Positions 22,428-32,334 of a stretch of DNA of 64,000 bases are shown in pieces. Positions within the stretch are counted from its first letter, which is position 1. Every line of letters begins with the position of its first letter. The stretch is taken from assembly GCF_000182925.2 (NCBI RefSeq), contig NC_026504.1, positions 1,488,001 through 1,552,000 of the forward strand, given 5' to 3'. The position numbers and the translations under genes were made by a program. The stretch is from Neurospora crassa OR74A (lineage: Eukaryota; Ascomycota; Sordariomycetes; Sordariales; Sordariaceae). Under the pieces are notes generated by a model. It had not been told where the DNA came from. It saw nothing but the letters and a program-made list of their open reading frames with translations, and searched no databases.

Positions 22428-24872
22428 ATGGCGGACGACGGTGACATGTTCCTCAACTTTGAGATCGGAGATGCTCCGATCAAGCAGACGGTCAAGTACA
22501 CAGGTGGCCGGTGGAGGGACAGAGTCAAGGCGCAAAAGGGCGAGAAGGGTGGACAGGATCAGTCAAAACAGGCCTCGACAGCTCGACGAGATACCGGCGC
22601 CGACTACTACACGAACAGAGCCGCGAAACGTCAACGGACAGAAGATGGCGACTCTGGCAGATTCTCCAAGACCCCACGAACAGGCAATGCCGCCGAGAGA
22701 GGTCCGCCGCCGCCGCCGACACATGCCATGAAGACTGGCCTCGTATCGTCGCGACTGTTTACTTCGAATCCCGTTCCCGTAACCGACTTCGAGGAGCTTC
22801 CCCAAGCCGAAGAAGCCGAGCCTGCACAACCTTCGAACGCTCCCCTCAGTGCCGAAGCAGAGAACTTCCTCTCGTTGGGTCTCTCCCGACGTGTATCCCA
22901 GCACCTGGCGACGAAGCTCGAGATGAAGGCCCCGACCGCCATCCAGAAGAACACGATACCACAACTAGTCAAGGAGGATAGCGATGCCTTCCTCCAAGCC
23001 GAGACGGGTTCCGGAAAGACGCTAGCATACCTTCTCCCCATTGTCCACAGGATATTGGCCCTCAGTCACAACGAGGACGGTACCCCAAAGACCACCAAAG
23101 TGCACCGCAACTCGGGACTCTTTGCTATCATTCTTGCTCCTACCCGCGAACTCTGCAAGCAAATTGCCGTTGTCCTCGAAAAGGTGCTGCGCTGTGCTCC
23201 TTGGCTAGTCTGCACCACGGTAATAGGTGGTGAAAGCAAAAAGTCAGAGAAGGCGCGCATCAGAAAGGGTGTCAACATCCTAATCGCTACTCCCGGTCGC
23301 TTGACAGATCATCTCGACAACACAAAGGTTCTCGACGTTGGTACGGTCCGCTGGTTGGTACTCGATGAAGGTGATCGCATGATGGAAATGGGTTTCGAGG
23401 ACGATATCAAGACTATTGTTGGCAAGATCAGGGCTGGTACACTACAGAAGAAGAACGCCGAGGGTGTGGTTTTGGACGGCGTTCTCCCTTCGAGGAGAGT
23501 CACGGTTCTTTGCTCGGCTACAATGAAAATGAACGTCCAGAAGCTGGGTGAGATCAGTTTGGAGGATGCTGTCCACATCACAGCGTCCAAGAGCGATATG
23601 GAGAAGGATGCGGAGACTGGTGCTGTTGAGACGGCATTCTCCGCGCCCGCCCAGCTAAAGCAGGCCGCTATCGTCACACCCGCCAAGTTGCGCCTGGTGA
23701 CGCTTATTGCCTTGCTCAAGTCAACTTTTGCCAGGAAGGGCTCGGTCATGAAGGCTATCATCTTCATCTCGTGTGCTGACTCGGTTGACTATCACTTTGA
23801 GCTTCTCAAGTCTACCACACCGCGTGCTGAGCCCGAGCCCAAGCCTGAAGGCGAAGCTCCCACCAAGCCGAACATCCACATCGAGTCGACCGTCGCGCCA
23901 GCAACATACATTACCTCCCCAGCCAACCCTACGGTGATGCTACACAAGCTCCACGGTTCGCTCGCCCAGCCCGTCCGTAGCGCCACCCTCAAGGCCTTCA
24001 GCGAATGCAAGGACCCCGCCGTGCTCATCACCACCGATATCTCCTCCCGTGGTCTCGATGTCCCGGCCGTCGAACTTGTCATCGAGTACGACCCGGCCTT
24101 CGCCGTGCCTGACCACGTCCACCGTATCGGTCGTACCGCCCGTGCCGGTCGCGCCGGTAAAGCCGTGCTCTTCCTCCTCCCCGGGTCCGAAGAAGGCTAC
24201 ATTTCCATCCTGCCCAAATCGACCCCCATCGCACCCCAGCTGTACGATTCCATCCTCCAAAAGGGCTTCGCCACAAACATCAACGTGCCTGGCACCGAGT
24301 CCGGAGTCCTCGAAACCGATCGTCAATCTTGGGCCTCCCGCGCCGAAGCTCTTCAACTACACTTCGAACAGCGTCTCCTCGCTCCTCTGCCCGGCGCCAC
24401 GCCCGTCTTTGAATCCAAAAGCGAGAAATTTGCCGCCTCCAAGCAGGGCAAGAAGGGCAAGAAGGACGCCAAGAAGGATGAGAACAAAACACCTGACAAC
24501 CCTCTCCTCGTCTCCGCCCGCCAAGCCTTCCGCTCGCACATTCGTGCGTACGCCACGCACGTTCGCGAGGAGCGCGTCTACTTTGACATTACCGCGCTGC
24601 ATCTCGGTCACATGGCCAAGGCGTTCGGGTTACGCGAGGCTCCCGGTGGAATTGGCGGCGGTGTTTCCAGGAGGACGCACAGGCCCGTGCAGCCGGGTGA
24701 CAAGACAAATAAGACGAGCAAGTCTGTGGGCGATGGCACCGCTAGGAGGCCGAAGAAGGATGATGATGATGAGAGGGACTTTGGTGCGGCGGATGAGGAT
24801 GCGGGCAGGAGGATGAAGGAGAAGATGAAGATGATGATGGGCAATATGGCTAGCGAGTTCAACTTGGGTTAA
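22428..24872 (+). CDS. dbp7: ATP-dependent RNA helicase Dbp7
   Basis: A single exon of 814 residues from the ATG at 22428 (CAAAATGGCG context). I chose this over an upstream in-frame ATG at 22281 because MADDGDMFLNFEI is the natural family N-terminus. All DEAD-box motifs are present: Q motif around APTAIQKNTIPQ (168-179), motif I AETGSGKT (191-198), PTRELC, TPGRL, motif II as DEGD, SAT, IFISC, ISSRGLDVP, and HRIGRTARAGR. DEGD in place of DEAD is characteristic of Dbp7. The protein acts in the nucleolus in early maturation of the 60S ribosomal subunit. A basic, disordered N-terminus (residues 30-140) and a long Lys/Asp-rich C-terminal tail flank the core. An insertion between the SAT and IFISC motifs is rich in charged residues. 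The gene appears intact. Confidence 0.95.
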   Translation: MADDGDMFLNFEIGDAPIKQTVKYTGGRWRDRVKAQKGEKGGQDQSKQASTARRDTGADYYTNRAAKRQRTEDGDSGRFSKTPRTGNAAERGPPPPPTHAMKTGLVSSRLFTSNPVPVTDFEELPQAEEAEPAQPSNAPLSAEAENFLSLGLSRRVSQHLATKLEMKAPTAIQKNTIPQLVKEDSDAFLQAETGSGKTLAYLLPIVHRILALSHNEDGTPKTTKVHRNSGLFAIILAPTRELCKQIAVVLEKVLRCAPWLVCTTVIGGESKKSEKARIRKGVNILIATPGRLTDHLDNTKVLDVGTVRWLVLDEGDRMMEMGFEDDIKTIVGKIRAGTLQKKNAEGVVLDGVLPSRRVTVLCSATMKMNVQKLGEISLEDAVHITASKSDMEKDAETGAVETAFSAPAQLKQAAIVTPAKLRLVTLIALLKSTFARKGSVMKAIIFISCADSVDYHFELLKSTTPRAEPEPKPEGEAPTKPNIHIESTVAPATYITSPANPTVMLHKLHGSLAQPVRSATLKAFSECKDPAVLITTDISSRGLDVPAVELVIEYDPAFAVPDHVHRIGRTARAGRAGKAVLFLLPGSEEGYISILPKSTPIAPQLYDSILQKGFATNINVPGTESGVLETDRQSWASRAEALQLHFEQRLLAPLPGATPVFESKSEKFAASKQGKKGKKDAKKDENKTPDNPLLVSARQAFRSHIRAYATHVREERVYFDITALHLGHMAKAFGLREAPGGIGGGVSRRTHRPVQPGDKTNKTSKSVGDGTARRPKKDDDDERDFGAADEDAGRRMKEKMKMMMGNMASEFNLG

Positions 24873-25249
24873 GTATGGGTTGTTGTGGCTGGATGGGTTG
24901 GGATAGGATAAAAAATCTTGAGAAGAGATGGATGATGGACAATGGACAGTGGGCGATGGAAGGAATGGAACAAAGTGCATTATCAGTCAGACTAAGGTAC
25001 TAGGAACATATACCCCAGGAGAGAGTATGGATGTGGACGTGGTAATGGGAATGCAATGAAAGCTGGATATATTTCTTTGTTTACACACAGGAGCCCGAAC
25101 TGGTTGGTGATGTGGATGCAAGGAGTGGCTTGTTTTCTTTTTCTTGGTGATGGTCCTCATTGTGTTTTCCTCGCATGAATCTTTGAGCAAAAGCACAAGG
25201 TCATTCCAGGTTTATAGGTGGATGTTTTGCACGACCAATCACACAAAAA
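24873..25249. other. 3' region of dbp7 and tRNA leader
   Basis: No gene seen. Probably the helicase terminator region followed by the upstream sequence of tRNA-Lys. Confidence 0.5.
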
Positions 25250-25351
25250 GCCCGCGTGGCGCAATTGGTTAGCGCGTCAGACTTTTAAGAAGCCTGTAAA
25301 AAGGTCTTCTAAGCCATCTGAATGTTGCGAGTTCGAGTCTCGCCGTGGGCG
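25250..25351 (+). tRNA. tRNA-Lys(UUU) with 28-base intron
   Basis: A clean cloverleaf: acceptor GCCCGCG pairs with CGTGGGC, D arm GCGC/GCGC, anticodon stem TCAGA/TCTGA, T arm GCGAG-TTCGAGT-CTCGC, discriminator G at 25351. The anticodon TTT is at 25284-25286. The intron 25288-25315 begins one base after the anticodon, the standard site for nuclear tRNA introns. Internal A box (TGGCGCAATTGG) and B box (GTTCGAGTC) are present, and a T-run terminator follows from 25355. Confidence 0.97.
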
Positions 25352-25673
25352 ATTCTTTTTGCACTTTTTTCTTTCTTTTTTTTCCCCATGTTTATCATAT
25401 CTTCCTTTTTGTTTTTCTTTCTCTGTTCACCGGTCCTTTTCATCATCCTTTAACAGCGTTGGATCTCTTTCGAGTGTTTGTTTATTCCTCTATATGTACA
25501 GCTTACCATCGACGTCATATATGCGTCTGTCTCGATACATGCAAGAGTGCAGACATCATTTACATTTTGTTTTCGCACGTCTTTCCTCAGTGCGAACACC
25601 TATATTCATCTCCCATTTTCTCCCAAAAGTAACCAAAACCGTCCACACACATCAACACCACCGCATTACCCCC
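25352..25673. other. Intergenic, tRNA terminator and TF 3' region
   Basis: Begins with T-rich sequence that ends the tRNA transcript. The rest is T/C-rich and probably the 3' untranslated region of the zinc-cluster gene on the minus strand. No gene seen. Confidence 0.5.
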
Positions 25674-28004
25674 TTAACCCACCCTCAACCCCCAATCCGG
25701 CAACACACCAGCAATATGTTTCCCCAACAAATCGTTATAAATAGCGCTCCCACCCGGTAACCGATGAATCAACCCCCTGATCCACTCCAAATCCTCCCTT
25801 TCCTCTTCCTCCTGCCGTTCCCTTGTCAGTACCTCTAGCAACGACCCCGTCGCCGTCGGCCCAGCAAACCTCCTCCGATCCTCCAAAGGCACCTTGGCAA
25901 GTACATCCACCATGGCACAAGCGACATCAAAAACCTTCTCCGTCAACCCGACGCCGTGCACACGAATGCTTTCTAGAGGCAAGGATTTGGTGACTTGGAC
26001 GAGTTGGTGAGCGATGGAGAGGGGGTGGTGGTAGGTTAGTGATTCCTTGATGGTAGCAGGGGAAGCTACCGGGGGGGCGGAAGGAGGAGGGATCAATAAC
26101 CCGATGCGTAAGCGGATCTGCCAGAGGATCACGCGCAGCCAGAGTTGGGTGATTTTCAGGTTGGCGATTTGGGTTGTGTGGAAGTGGCTAGAGGTAGTGG
26201 GAAGGAGGGAAGGGGTCGTTGTGTTTGGAGGAGGAGGAGGAGGAGGAGGAGATGGTGGTGGTCGTGGAGGGGAAGAAACACACATGATCGAATCCATCAG
26301 GTGTCCATCTGGCGACATGGACGGGAGGGAAACCGGACCTGAACTCAATCCCGGACCCGAACCCGGGCTAGGACCAGGCACCGCCTCCGCAATCGCTCTT
26401 TCCACCACATCCAACGGCCCCGCCACCATCGCCGGACTCCCAAATGCGCTGCTCGAGGTCATTGTCACCTCCTGGTTCAACAACGCCATGAACCCCGTAT
26501 CCAACGGCCTGAACAGCGCCACCAAGCTAGCCAGCCCTGCCAACTCCGGGTCGTCGGCACAGCCCGCCAAATCTACAGGTAGCGATGGTGTGGTGGGCGT
26601 AATCTGCAGCGTTATCGGTCTCCGATACCTAATCCCATGCGATCTTTCGCTCACCAAAAGCACCCAAAATAACCGATCCGCCAGCATTTTCCTTGTCCGC
26701 GTCATCTCACCCCCTCTTTTCCCATATTCCTCTTTTTCTTCTTCTTCTTCTTCTGGTTCTTCTTCGTCTTGTTTTCTTTCTTCAGATCCAGATCCAGATC
26801 CAGAAGAATCATCACAATCAACAACCCTCAAAACAAGCCACAGAGTCGTCGCCTCCCTCAACCAAAAAAAGGCCTGAGAGTGATGAAACAGCACCGCGTG
26901 GCACGCGTACAAGAAAAAGGTGATCAATACCCTTTCTAACGTCGGGGCAAACCTTTTTGGTGGTGTACCTGTACCTGTGCCTGTGCCTGTGCCTGTACCT
27001 GTACCGGCACCTGTGCCTGTGCCCGAAGCCAAAAGGTGACGATGGTGGCTGGCTTGTGCTTCTTCAAAGAGTAAACGGCCGTAAACGGAGTTGGAGTGCG
27101 GGATGCCGATGGAGGTGAAGAGACATTCGGAAGGGTGTTCGATTTGGAGGAGGGTCAGGGCGCAGAGAGAGAGGAGTAAGGTTTGGGCTTCGGCGCCTCT
27201 GTCATCTAGAGGTAGGCGTTGGCTGAGCTGGGGGGAGGAAGAGATGTGGAGGAGGTGGTTGATGTAGGTAGGGGTGAGGATGGGAATGGTGGGGTAGAGG
27301 CGGGAGAAGAAGCGGGTGATGCAGTGGTCGAGTACTGGCTTGGGGAGAGGGTTGAAGTGCTGCTGTTGTTGATGATGATGATGCTGCTGAACCTGGTGAG
27401 GAGAGCTGGCTGATGCTGCACCGCCTGAGAGAGGGTAGTTGACCAGACTCTCGGGGCTGGCTGGGAGTTGGGTGAAGGACCATGTCGTTGTTGCTGTCGT
27501 CCCTGTTGAATCTGGGGCCGTAGCTGTAGCGGGTGCCAGTCCGCCGGCATGTGCATGAGTTCGGGGCAGTAGAACATGTGTCTGCGTCTGGTGATGTTGT
27601 CCATGTTGTCGACTTCCACTTTGATGACACCCAATCATCCTCTCGCTCCTGAGACATTGATCCTCCAATCCGACACCGATGCACCTCTGACATGGCCTCG
27701 ATTCGCTACACCCCTTTTGCAGTCTTCTGCATCGTTGACAGGCCTTGGACACCTGGGCTCTCTTCTTCTGTGTTCGTACTGGACCTGGACCTGAACCTGG
27801 ACCGGAAGCTGCTGCTGCTGGTGCTACTGAAGGCATGTCACCGTGATGCGACGACATCAACGCTACCGCATTGGACGAGGGAAACGAGCCGCTTGTAGGT
27901 GCAGGTACGGGTTGAGCCGAATGGCCAGCAGTCGCAGGAGCGGTTCCCTCCTCGGGGACATGTCGGTTGACGAAAGCGTTATCGCCATAGTCATTCTCGC
28001 CCAT
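25674..28004 (-). CDS. Zn2Cys6 transcription factor beside maltose genes
   Basis: One exon of 776 residues. The zinc cluster is Cys89, 92, 99, 105, 108 and 117 (C-x2-C-x6-C-x5-C-x2-C-x8-C), preceded by a basic RTQKKRAQ stretch. From about residue 220 a fungal regulator middle region starts (LDHCITRFFSRLYPTIPIL, then the HSNSVYGRLLFEEAQ and ACHAVLFHHSQAFFWLREA segments), as in Mal-activator-like and nitrate-type regulators. Low-complexity inserts are striking: His/Gln near 205-218, a Gly-Thr repeat near 330-352, an acidic Glu run near 430-450, and Pro runs near 610-630. Its position next to a maltose-type permease and an intracellular maltase mirrors the Aspergillus MAL cluster (regulator, permease, maltase), so I infer it controls them; this is context, not proof. 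It is transcribed in the same direction as the permease. Confidence 0.87.
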   Translation of the reverse strand: MGENDYGDNAFVNRHVPEEGTAPATAGHSAQPVPAPTSGSFPSSNAVALMSSHHGDMPSVAPAAAASGPGSGPGPVRTQKKRAQVSKACQRCRRLQKGCSESRPCQRCIGVGLEDQCLRSERMIGCHQSGSRQHGQHHQTQTHVLLPRTHAHAGGLAPATATAPDSTGTTATTTWSFTQLPASPESLVNYPLSGGAASASSPHQVQQHHHHQQQQHFNPLPKPVLDHCITRFFSRLYPTIPILTPTYINHLLHISSSPQLSQRLPLDDRGAEAQTLLLSLCALTLLQIEHPSECLFTSIGIPHSNSVYGRLLFEEAQASHHRHLLASGTGTGAGTGTGTGTGTGTGTPPKRFAPTLERVLITFFLYACHAVLFHHSQAFFWLREATTLWLVLRVVDCDDSSGSGSGSEERKQDEEEPEEEEEEKEEYGKRGGEMTRTRKMLADRLFWVLLVSERSHGIRYRRPITLQITPTTPSLPVDLAGCADDPELAGLASLVALFRPLDTGFMALLNQEVTMTSSSAFGSPAMVAGPLDVVERAIAEAVPGPSPGSGPGLSSGPVSLPSMSPDGHLMDSIMCVSSPPRPPPSPPPPPPPPNTTTPSLLPTTSSHFHTTQIANLKITQLWLRVILWQIRLRIGLLIPPPSAPPVASPATIKESLTYHHPLSIAHQLVQVTKSLPLESIRVHGVGLTEKVFDVACAMVDVLAKVPLEDRRRFAGPTATGSLLEVLTRERQEEEEREDLEWIRGLIHRLPGGSAIYNDLLGKHIAGVLPDWGLRVG
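26962..27019 (-). repeat. Coding Gly-Thr hexanucleotide repeat
   Basis: Inside the zinc-cluster gene the plus strand carries CCTGTR-type hexamers in tandem, about nine copies with few changes. On the coding strand they give an alternating Gly-Thr track. The unit length is a multiple of three, so copy changes would keep frame and only alter linker length. Confidence 0.75.
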
Positions 28005-28790
28005 GTCGTCGCCTATCGCCTAAAAGCGTCGTTCTGCTCTCCCATGGTGAGTTATAATATGTCGCCGGTGCCAGTCCCTGCCCTCTTCTCGTCCCGTCCC
28101 TAACCAGGAAATCGGATCAAAGACGCGCCTCTGGGGATCGGTCTTAAGGCACACGCGAGAAACGTGCGAGTGTGTCTTTGTGTGGCCGAGCTCTGCTACG
28201 GTCCGTCCCACTATGACTGGCAAAAATGGTGGTGGAAAAGGAGAAGAAGGCCGCAGGTTCGCAAGCCTGGAATCGGACATGGAGATGGGATGACCTAAAT
28301 GTCGCTCCAATGGAACCCTGCCCTTCGTTTCCAGTTTTACGGCATTATGCCGGCTATATTGACTTGGCACTAGCCCCTAAAGAATTACCAAGCCGCCTGA
28401 AAAGGGAAACAGAGTGGCTGCCTAGAAAGGAGGCAAATGTGGTCTTGAAGTAATCATCCACGGCATCAACAGATATTGTGTCTGGTAAGCATTCGTTTAC
28501 GTGTCAAGGCGGTGTCGACTTTAGTTCGTTAACATGGGCTCATCCCAGCTTTGCTCTTCGCAATATATAGGTAACTTTTTTTTACACGTTTAAGCGGTCA
28601 TCGAGTCCGAAGCCACGACCGGACATGGTTAGGTACTGACCTCCAAACTTGACTTCATTCTCTCCGAATGATCTGAGACACTCACTCTTCCTCACTGACT
28701 GTAGCCAGGGACGGACAATTTCAAATGCACTAAATGTACCATTGAGTCGCTTCCAGTCAAATAACAGACTTTTCTCTCTAACCTCATCCT
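28005..28790. other. Promoter of the zinc-cluster gene
   Basis: Sits between the start of the regulator and the 3' end of the permease. A mainly unstructured stretch; no gene supported. Confidence 0.45.
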
Positions 28791-30627
28791 TTAAGCCTCG
28801 ATTTCCTTCCCCTCATGACTCTCCATCTTCTCAAGCGACATCTTCTTCTCGCCATGACTGCGCAAGTCAAAAGGATCAACTTTGGTCTTCCTAAACTTCC
28901 TCGCTGTCACCTTCTTCTCAAACAAAATATCCAACTCGGCATATGTCCTCCCCTTCGGCTCCGGCAGTCTAAAGAACACCCATATAGCCGACAACAAGCA
29001 GCTGCCCGCCCAGAAGAACGCCGTCCTAGCGCCCCAATTCCACGCCGTCGAGCTCAGCTGGTAATTCGTCATTACATTGACAAAGATGTTACTAGCATTG
29101 TACGCTGCACGGGCAAGCACGATGGTCTTGGCCTTTAGACGAGTTGACGACAGCTCGGAGATGAGACAGTACGTCACCGGACCGACAGCAAAGTCGTAGA
29201 CGAACGTGAACGCGACGAGTACGCCGCCGATGGCCCACACAGAGGCCTTGTTTCCGCCAAAGGAGAGACAGCCGACGATGGCGAGCAGACAGAACTGCGC
29301 GCAGAGACCGCTAAAATGGATGCGTCGACGGCCGACGCGTGACATGAGGAACCACGACCCGGCGGTGCCGACCATACCGAGGGCGTACTGGCCCATGGAG
29401 AGCGAGAACGAGTTGCTCGGGTCCATGCCGGCTTGCGTGAGGAAGTAGGAGAAGTAACCCATCAGGTTCTGGCCGCCGAGGGTCTGGACAAGCCAAATGC
29501 CCACGACGATCTCCGTACGGCGAAGATCAACACCCCTGAAGCAGTCGCGGAAAGTGACACCCTCCTTCATCTGCTTCTCGAGCTCGTTGGTATGCTCAAT
29601 CATAGCCAGCGTCTCGTCCACGTTGAACCCGGGTTGATTCCTCGAAGTCAAACGGAGGAGCGACTGCTTGGCCTCCTCCCTCCTGTCATGTCGGACATAC
29701 CACCAAGGCGACTCGGGAGCAAAGACGAGCCCGGCGAGGATGGGAATTGGCCACACCCACTGCACGCCAAAGGGAATCCTGTACGCCCACTGATCAGTCC
29801 GGCCCACGGAGCCCTTGTTGACGGCGGCAGCGAAGAACTGGCCAATTACCCAGCACATGTTGATGAAGGTTGTCAGGTACGGGCGAAGCACCATCGGCGC
29901 AACCTCGGAGGCATAGGCGGGTGTAACGCTCTGAAAGGCACCCCAGGGGATACCTGTTTTTGGTTCGGACCGAGCGAAGGTGATTAGCAAGCATACAACG
30001 TTGACCTTCCATCAGGTATACTACATCCCGAAGCCGCCTTGTGTCTATCGACCCTTGCGAAGGAACAGTCGGTACATCCATGAAGACAGGCTTGCAAGTG
30101 AACTTACCACAAAGAACCTCCCCAACCACCAACACCTTCACATTCGGCGCAAAAAACAAGACAAAAATAAAGGTAATCATCAACACCAGACTCGCAATCG
30201 TCGTCTTCTTGTACCCGATCCGATCAGCCGCCCATCCAGCAAAGATCAAGCCAAAAATCTCTCCGGCTCTTGCCCCGTTGGACAGACCCGACTGCCAAGC
30301 AGCAGAGACGGCGTACTTGCCCGTGGCCGGGTTGAGCTCGCCGAATTTCTTGTTGAAAACGGGGGAGGCGTATAAGCTCCCCAGGAGGGCGAGGTCGTAG
30401 CCCTCCATGATCAAGGTCGAAGAGAGTAGGACGGACCAGCCGATGGCTTTGGGGTAGAGCTGGATGGCGCGGAGGAGGGTCATTTCGTGCTCGGTGTCGG
30501 CGGCGTGTTTGGCTTCGACGAGGACGACGTCGTCTTGGATTTGGGCTTGGGGGATGGTGGTAGTGGTAGTGGTGCCCGCCTCTGTGGCCTCTTCAGGCGA
30601 AGAGGTAAGGGGTTTTTGGTCCGCCAT
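28791..30627 (-). CDS. Maltose/alpha-glucoside permease, sugar porter family
   Basis: Two exons, 30627-30108 and 29953-28791, with a 154-base intron (donor GTAAGT, branch GCTAATC, acceptor AAACAG) that restores the family motif GEVLCGIPWGAFQS. The protein is about 560 residues with twelve predicted membrane segments, a 60-residue hydrophilic N-terminus and a Lys/Glu-rich C-terminus. Signatures include EGYDLALLGSLYASP in helix 1, DRIGYKKT in loop 2-3, PESPWWYVRHDRREEA after helix 6, GQNLMGYFSYFL in helix 7, SRVGRRR in loop 8-9 and LPEPKGRTYAELD at the end. These match proton-coupled alpha-glucoside permeases of the Mal31/Agt1 type rather than hexose carriers. It diverges from the maltase gene across a shared 1.7-kb region with CreA-type sites. 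Exact sugar range (maltose, trehalose, maltotriose, turanose) is not readable from sequence. Confidence 0.93.
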
Positions 30628-32334
30628 TGCGGTGGTGAAAGAGTGCTGACCTCGGCCAAAAACTATGAGGAAGATGATTCAGGAGGAAGCGATGAAAGAA
30701 TATCCAGGTCTGAAAAGAGCTTTTGAATGGAGAAAAAGAAAAGAGAAAAAAAGACGGAAAGAATGGCAAACGGGGCCCGGAAATCATGCGCCTTTATTTG
30801 TGCAGACACAGACATCGTGGTCCAGTATCAAGGGGAGAAGATTCCCAAAAAGGGTCGAATAGACGGTGTTAGTGGTCTGCCCGTCGGTGGGTGGATCGTC
30901 ATCGGCATTGCAATACATTGTCCCGAGAATCCAGGCCAGTCCAACCACGTTGCCTGGGAGGAAGGGGGGGGGGGGGGTAGCTAGCCTCCGCCCTCCGTCC
31001 TTCGGGTGCGACAACCATGGTTGCTTTGTACCCAAAAATCTGACCAGAACAGACTGATGATACGTTTCCCGGGTCCGAAAAAGATCAATAGCTTCGCTCA
31101 ACCTTAACCGTTACCATTTAGAATAGGGTGACATTCCATTCCACACATCATCACCCTGTCGAAAAGGGATCAGATATTCTGCGGCATAGTCTAGGGGTAG
31201 TCTGTCTAGACGGTCTGGTCACATCATGTGTATGTTCTTTGGTCCATTCCCCATCATTCCCCGCACCCCACGTTTGGGTGTAGTCGCTCAGGTTTACAAA
31301 TCCGGGGTAAAGGGGATCTCGTTTTCCCTTGTCTCGCGTTTTGCCCCGGCACAATGGCACATGGCGATTTTCAGATGAGCCAGAGTGCTGGGCCGGTGTG
31401 AATGACTGTGAAAGAATGCCTCGAAACCAATAAAGTTAAAGGGAAAAAAGTCCAAGCCAGTGACGTCTGTGGATCTGTCAGAAAAAGGAATGAGGGTTGC
31501 ATTGGAGACAAGGGTGTCGGAGTTTTTGGCCCTTTGATCATTTCAATTGACACTTTTTGGGCCGGAGGGTGGTTGAGCCAATGGGACTCTCGGGCTATGA
31601 CTTCGCTACGTTAAGGATACTTGGCAAGTATCGTCAACAGCACGCTTAATCAGTCTCTTTGAGCAATGAATTGTTAGTGTCTACGTACCTCCGGACTTCC
31701 AAAAGCGGTACCAACAAAATATCACAAGCGACAAGGAGGTCGGAGATTGACAGACATCGATATCAAAGACAGTGGCAACCACAGTCCCAACACCAGGAAG
31801 TTCATTCAACCATACGAAGAGACGAACCGAGGTGATATCTTTACAGCACCTGAGCTCCGACTCCGATATGGACACTTCGAATTTTCTATCGAGTGGGATC
31901 CCAGCTAGCCGAAAGTCTGCTTTTGGTCCCGCTAATGAGGATTTTCTTACTCCTAGCATCTGATCCTTCATGCTCTTCGTGGATAAGTACAATGTAGAGG
32001 TAGGATCGTACCCCTCTCTCACGACGTTGTGTGACGATCGCACCAAAAATCTCCTCTCTTCAACCTTTCGTCTTCATCTGTACTCCAGTATTTGGGGTTC
32101 TATTCTCCTCAAGTAACTATCTCCATTACACACCCCTAGAGACTTCATCAACTTGAAACCTTCGTTCACTTACTTGGGCGTTCCTTGCTTCCACCAAACT
32201 TCATCTGTTTTGATCGATGACAAAAGCCTGATCTCAGTCTGTGACCAGATCGATTCAAGTATTAATATCGGGCCGAGGCTTACAAATATTAAAGTATTGG
32301 ACTCAATTTACCTGAGCTCAAACCCTAATCCACC
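30628..32334. promoter_or_regulatory. Bidirectional permease/maltase control region with CreA sites
   Basis: This 1.7-kb region separates the divergent permease and maltase starts. Four matches to the CreA/CRE-1 consensus SYGGRG, on either strand, fall within 91 bases: CCCCGC 31259-31264, CCCCAC 31266-31271, CCGGGG 31302-31307 and CCCCGG 31344-31349. Their clustering suggests carbon catabolite repression of both genes. Several CGG triplets could bind the adjacent zinc-cluster protein, but I found no convincing spaced pair of the AmyR type. A G-run lies at 30964-30977. Confidence 0.55.
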
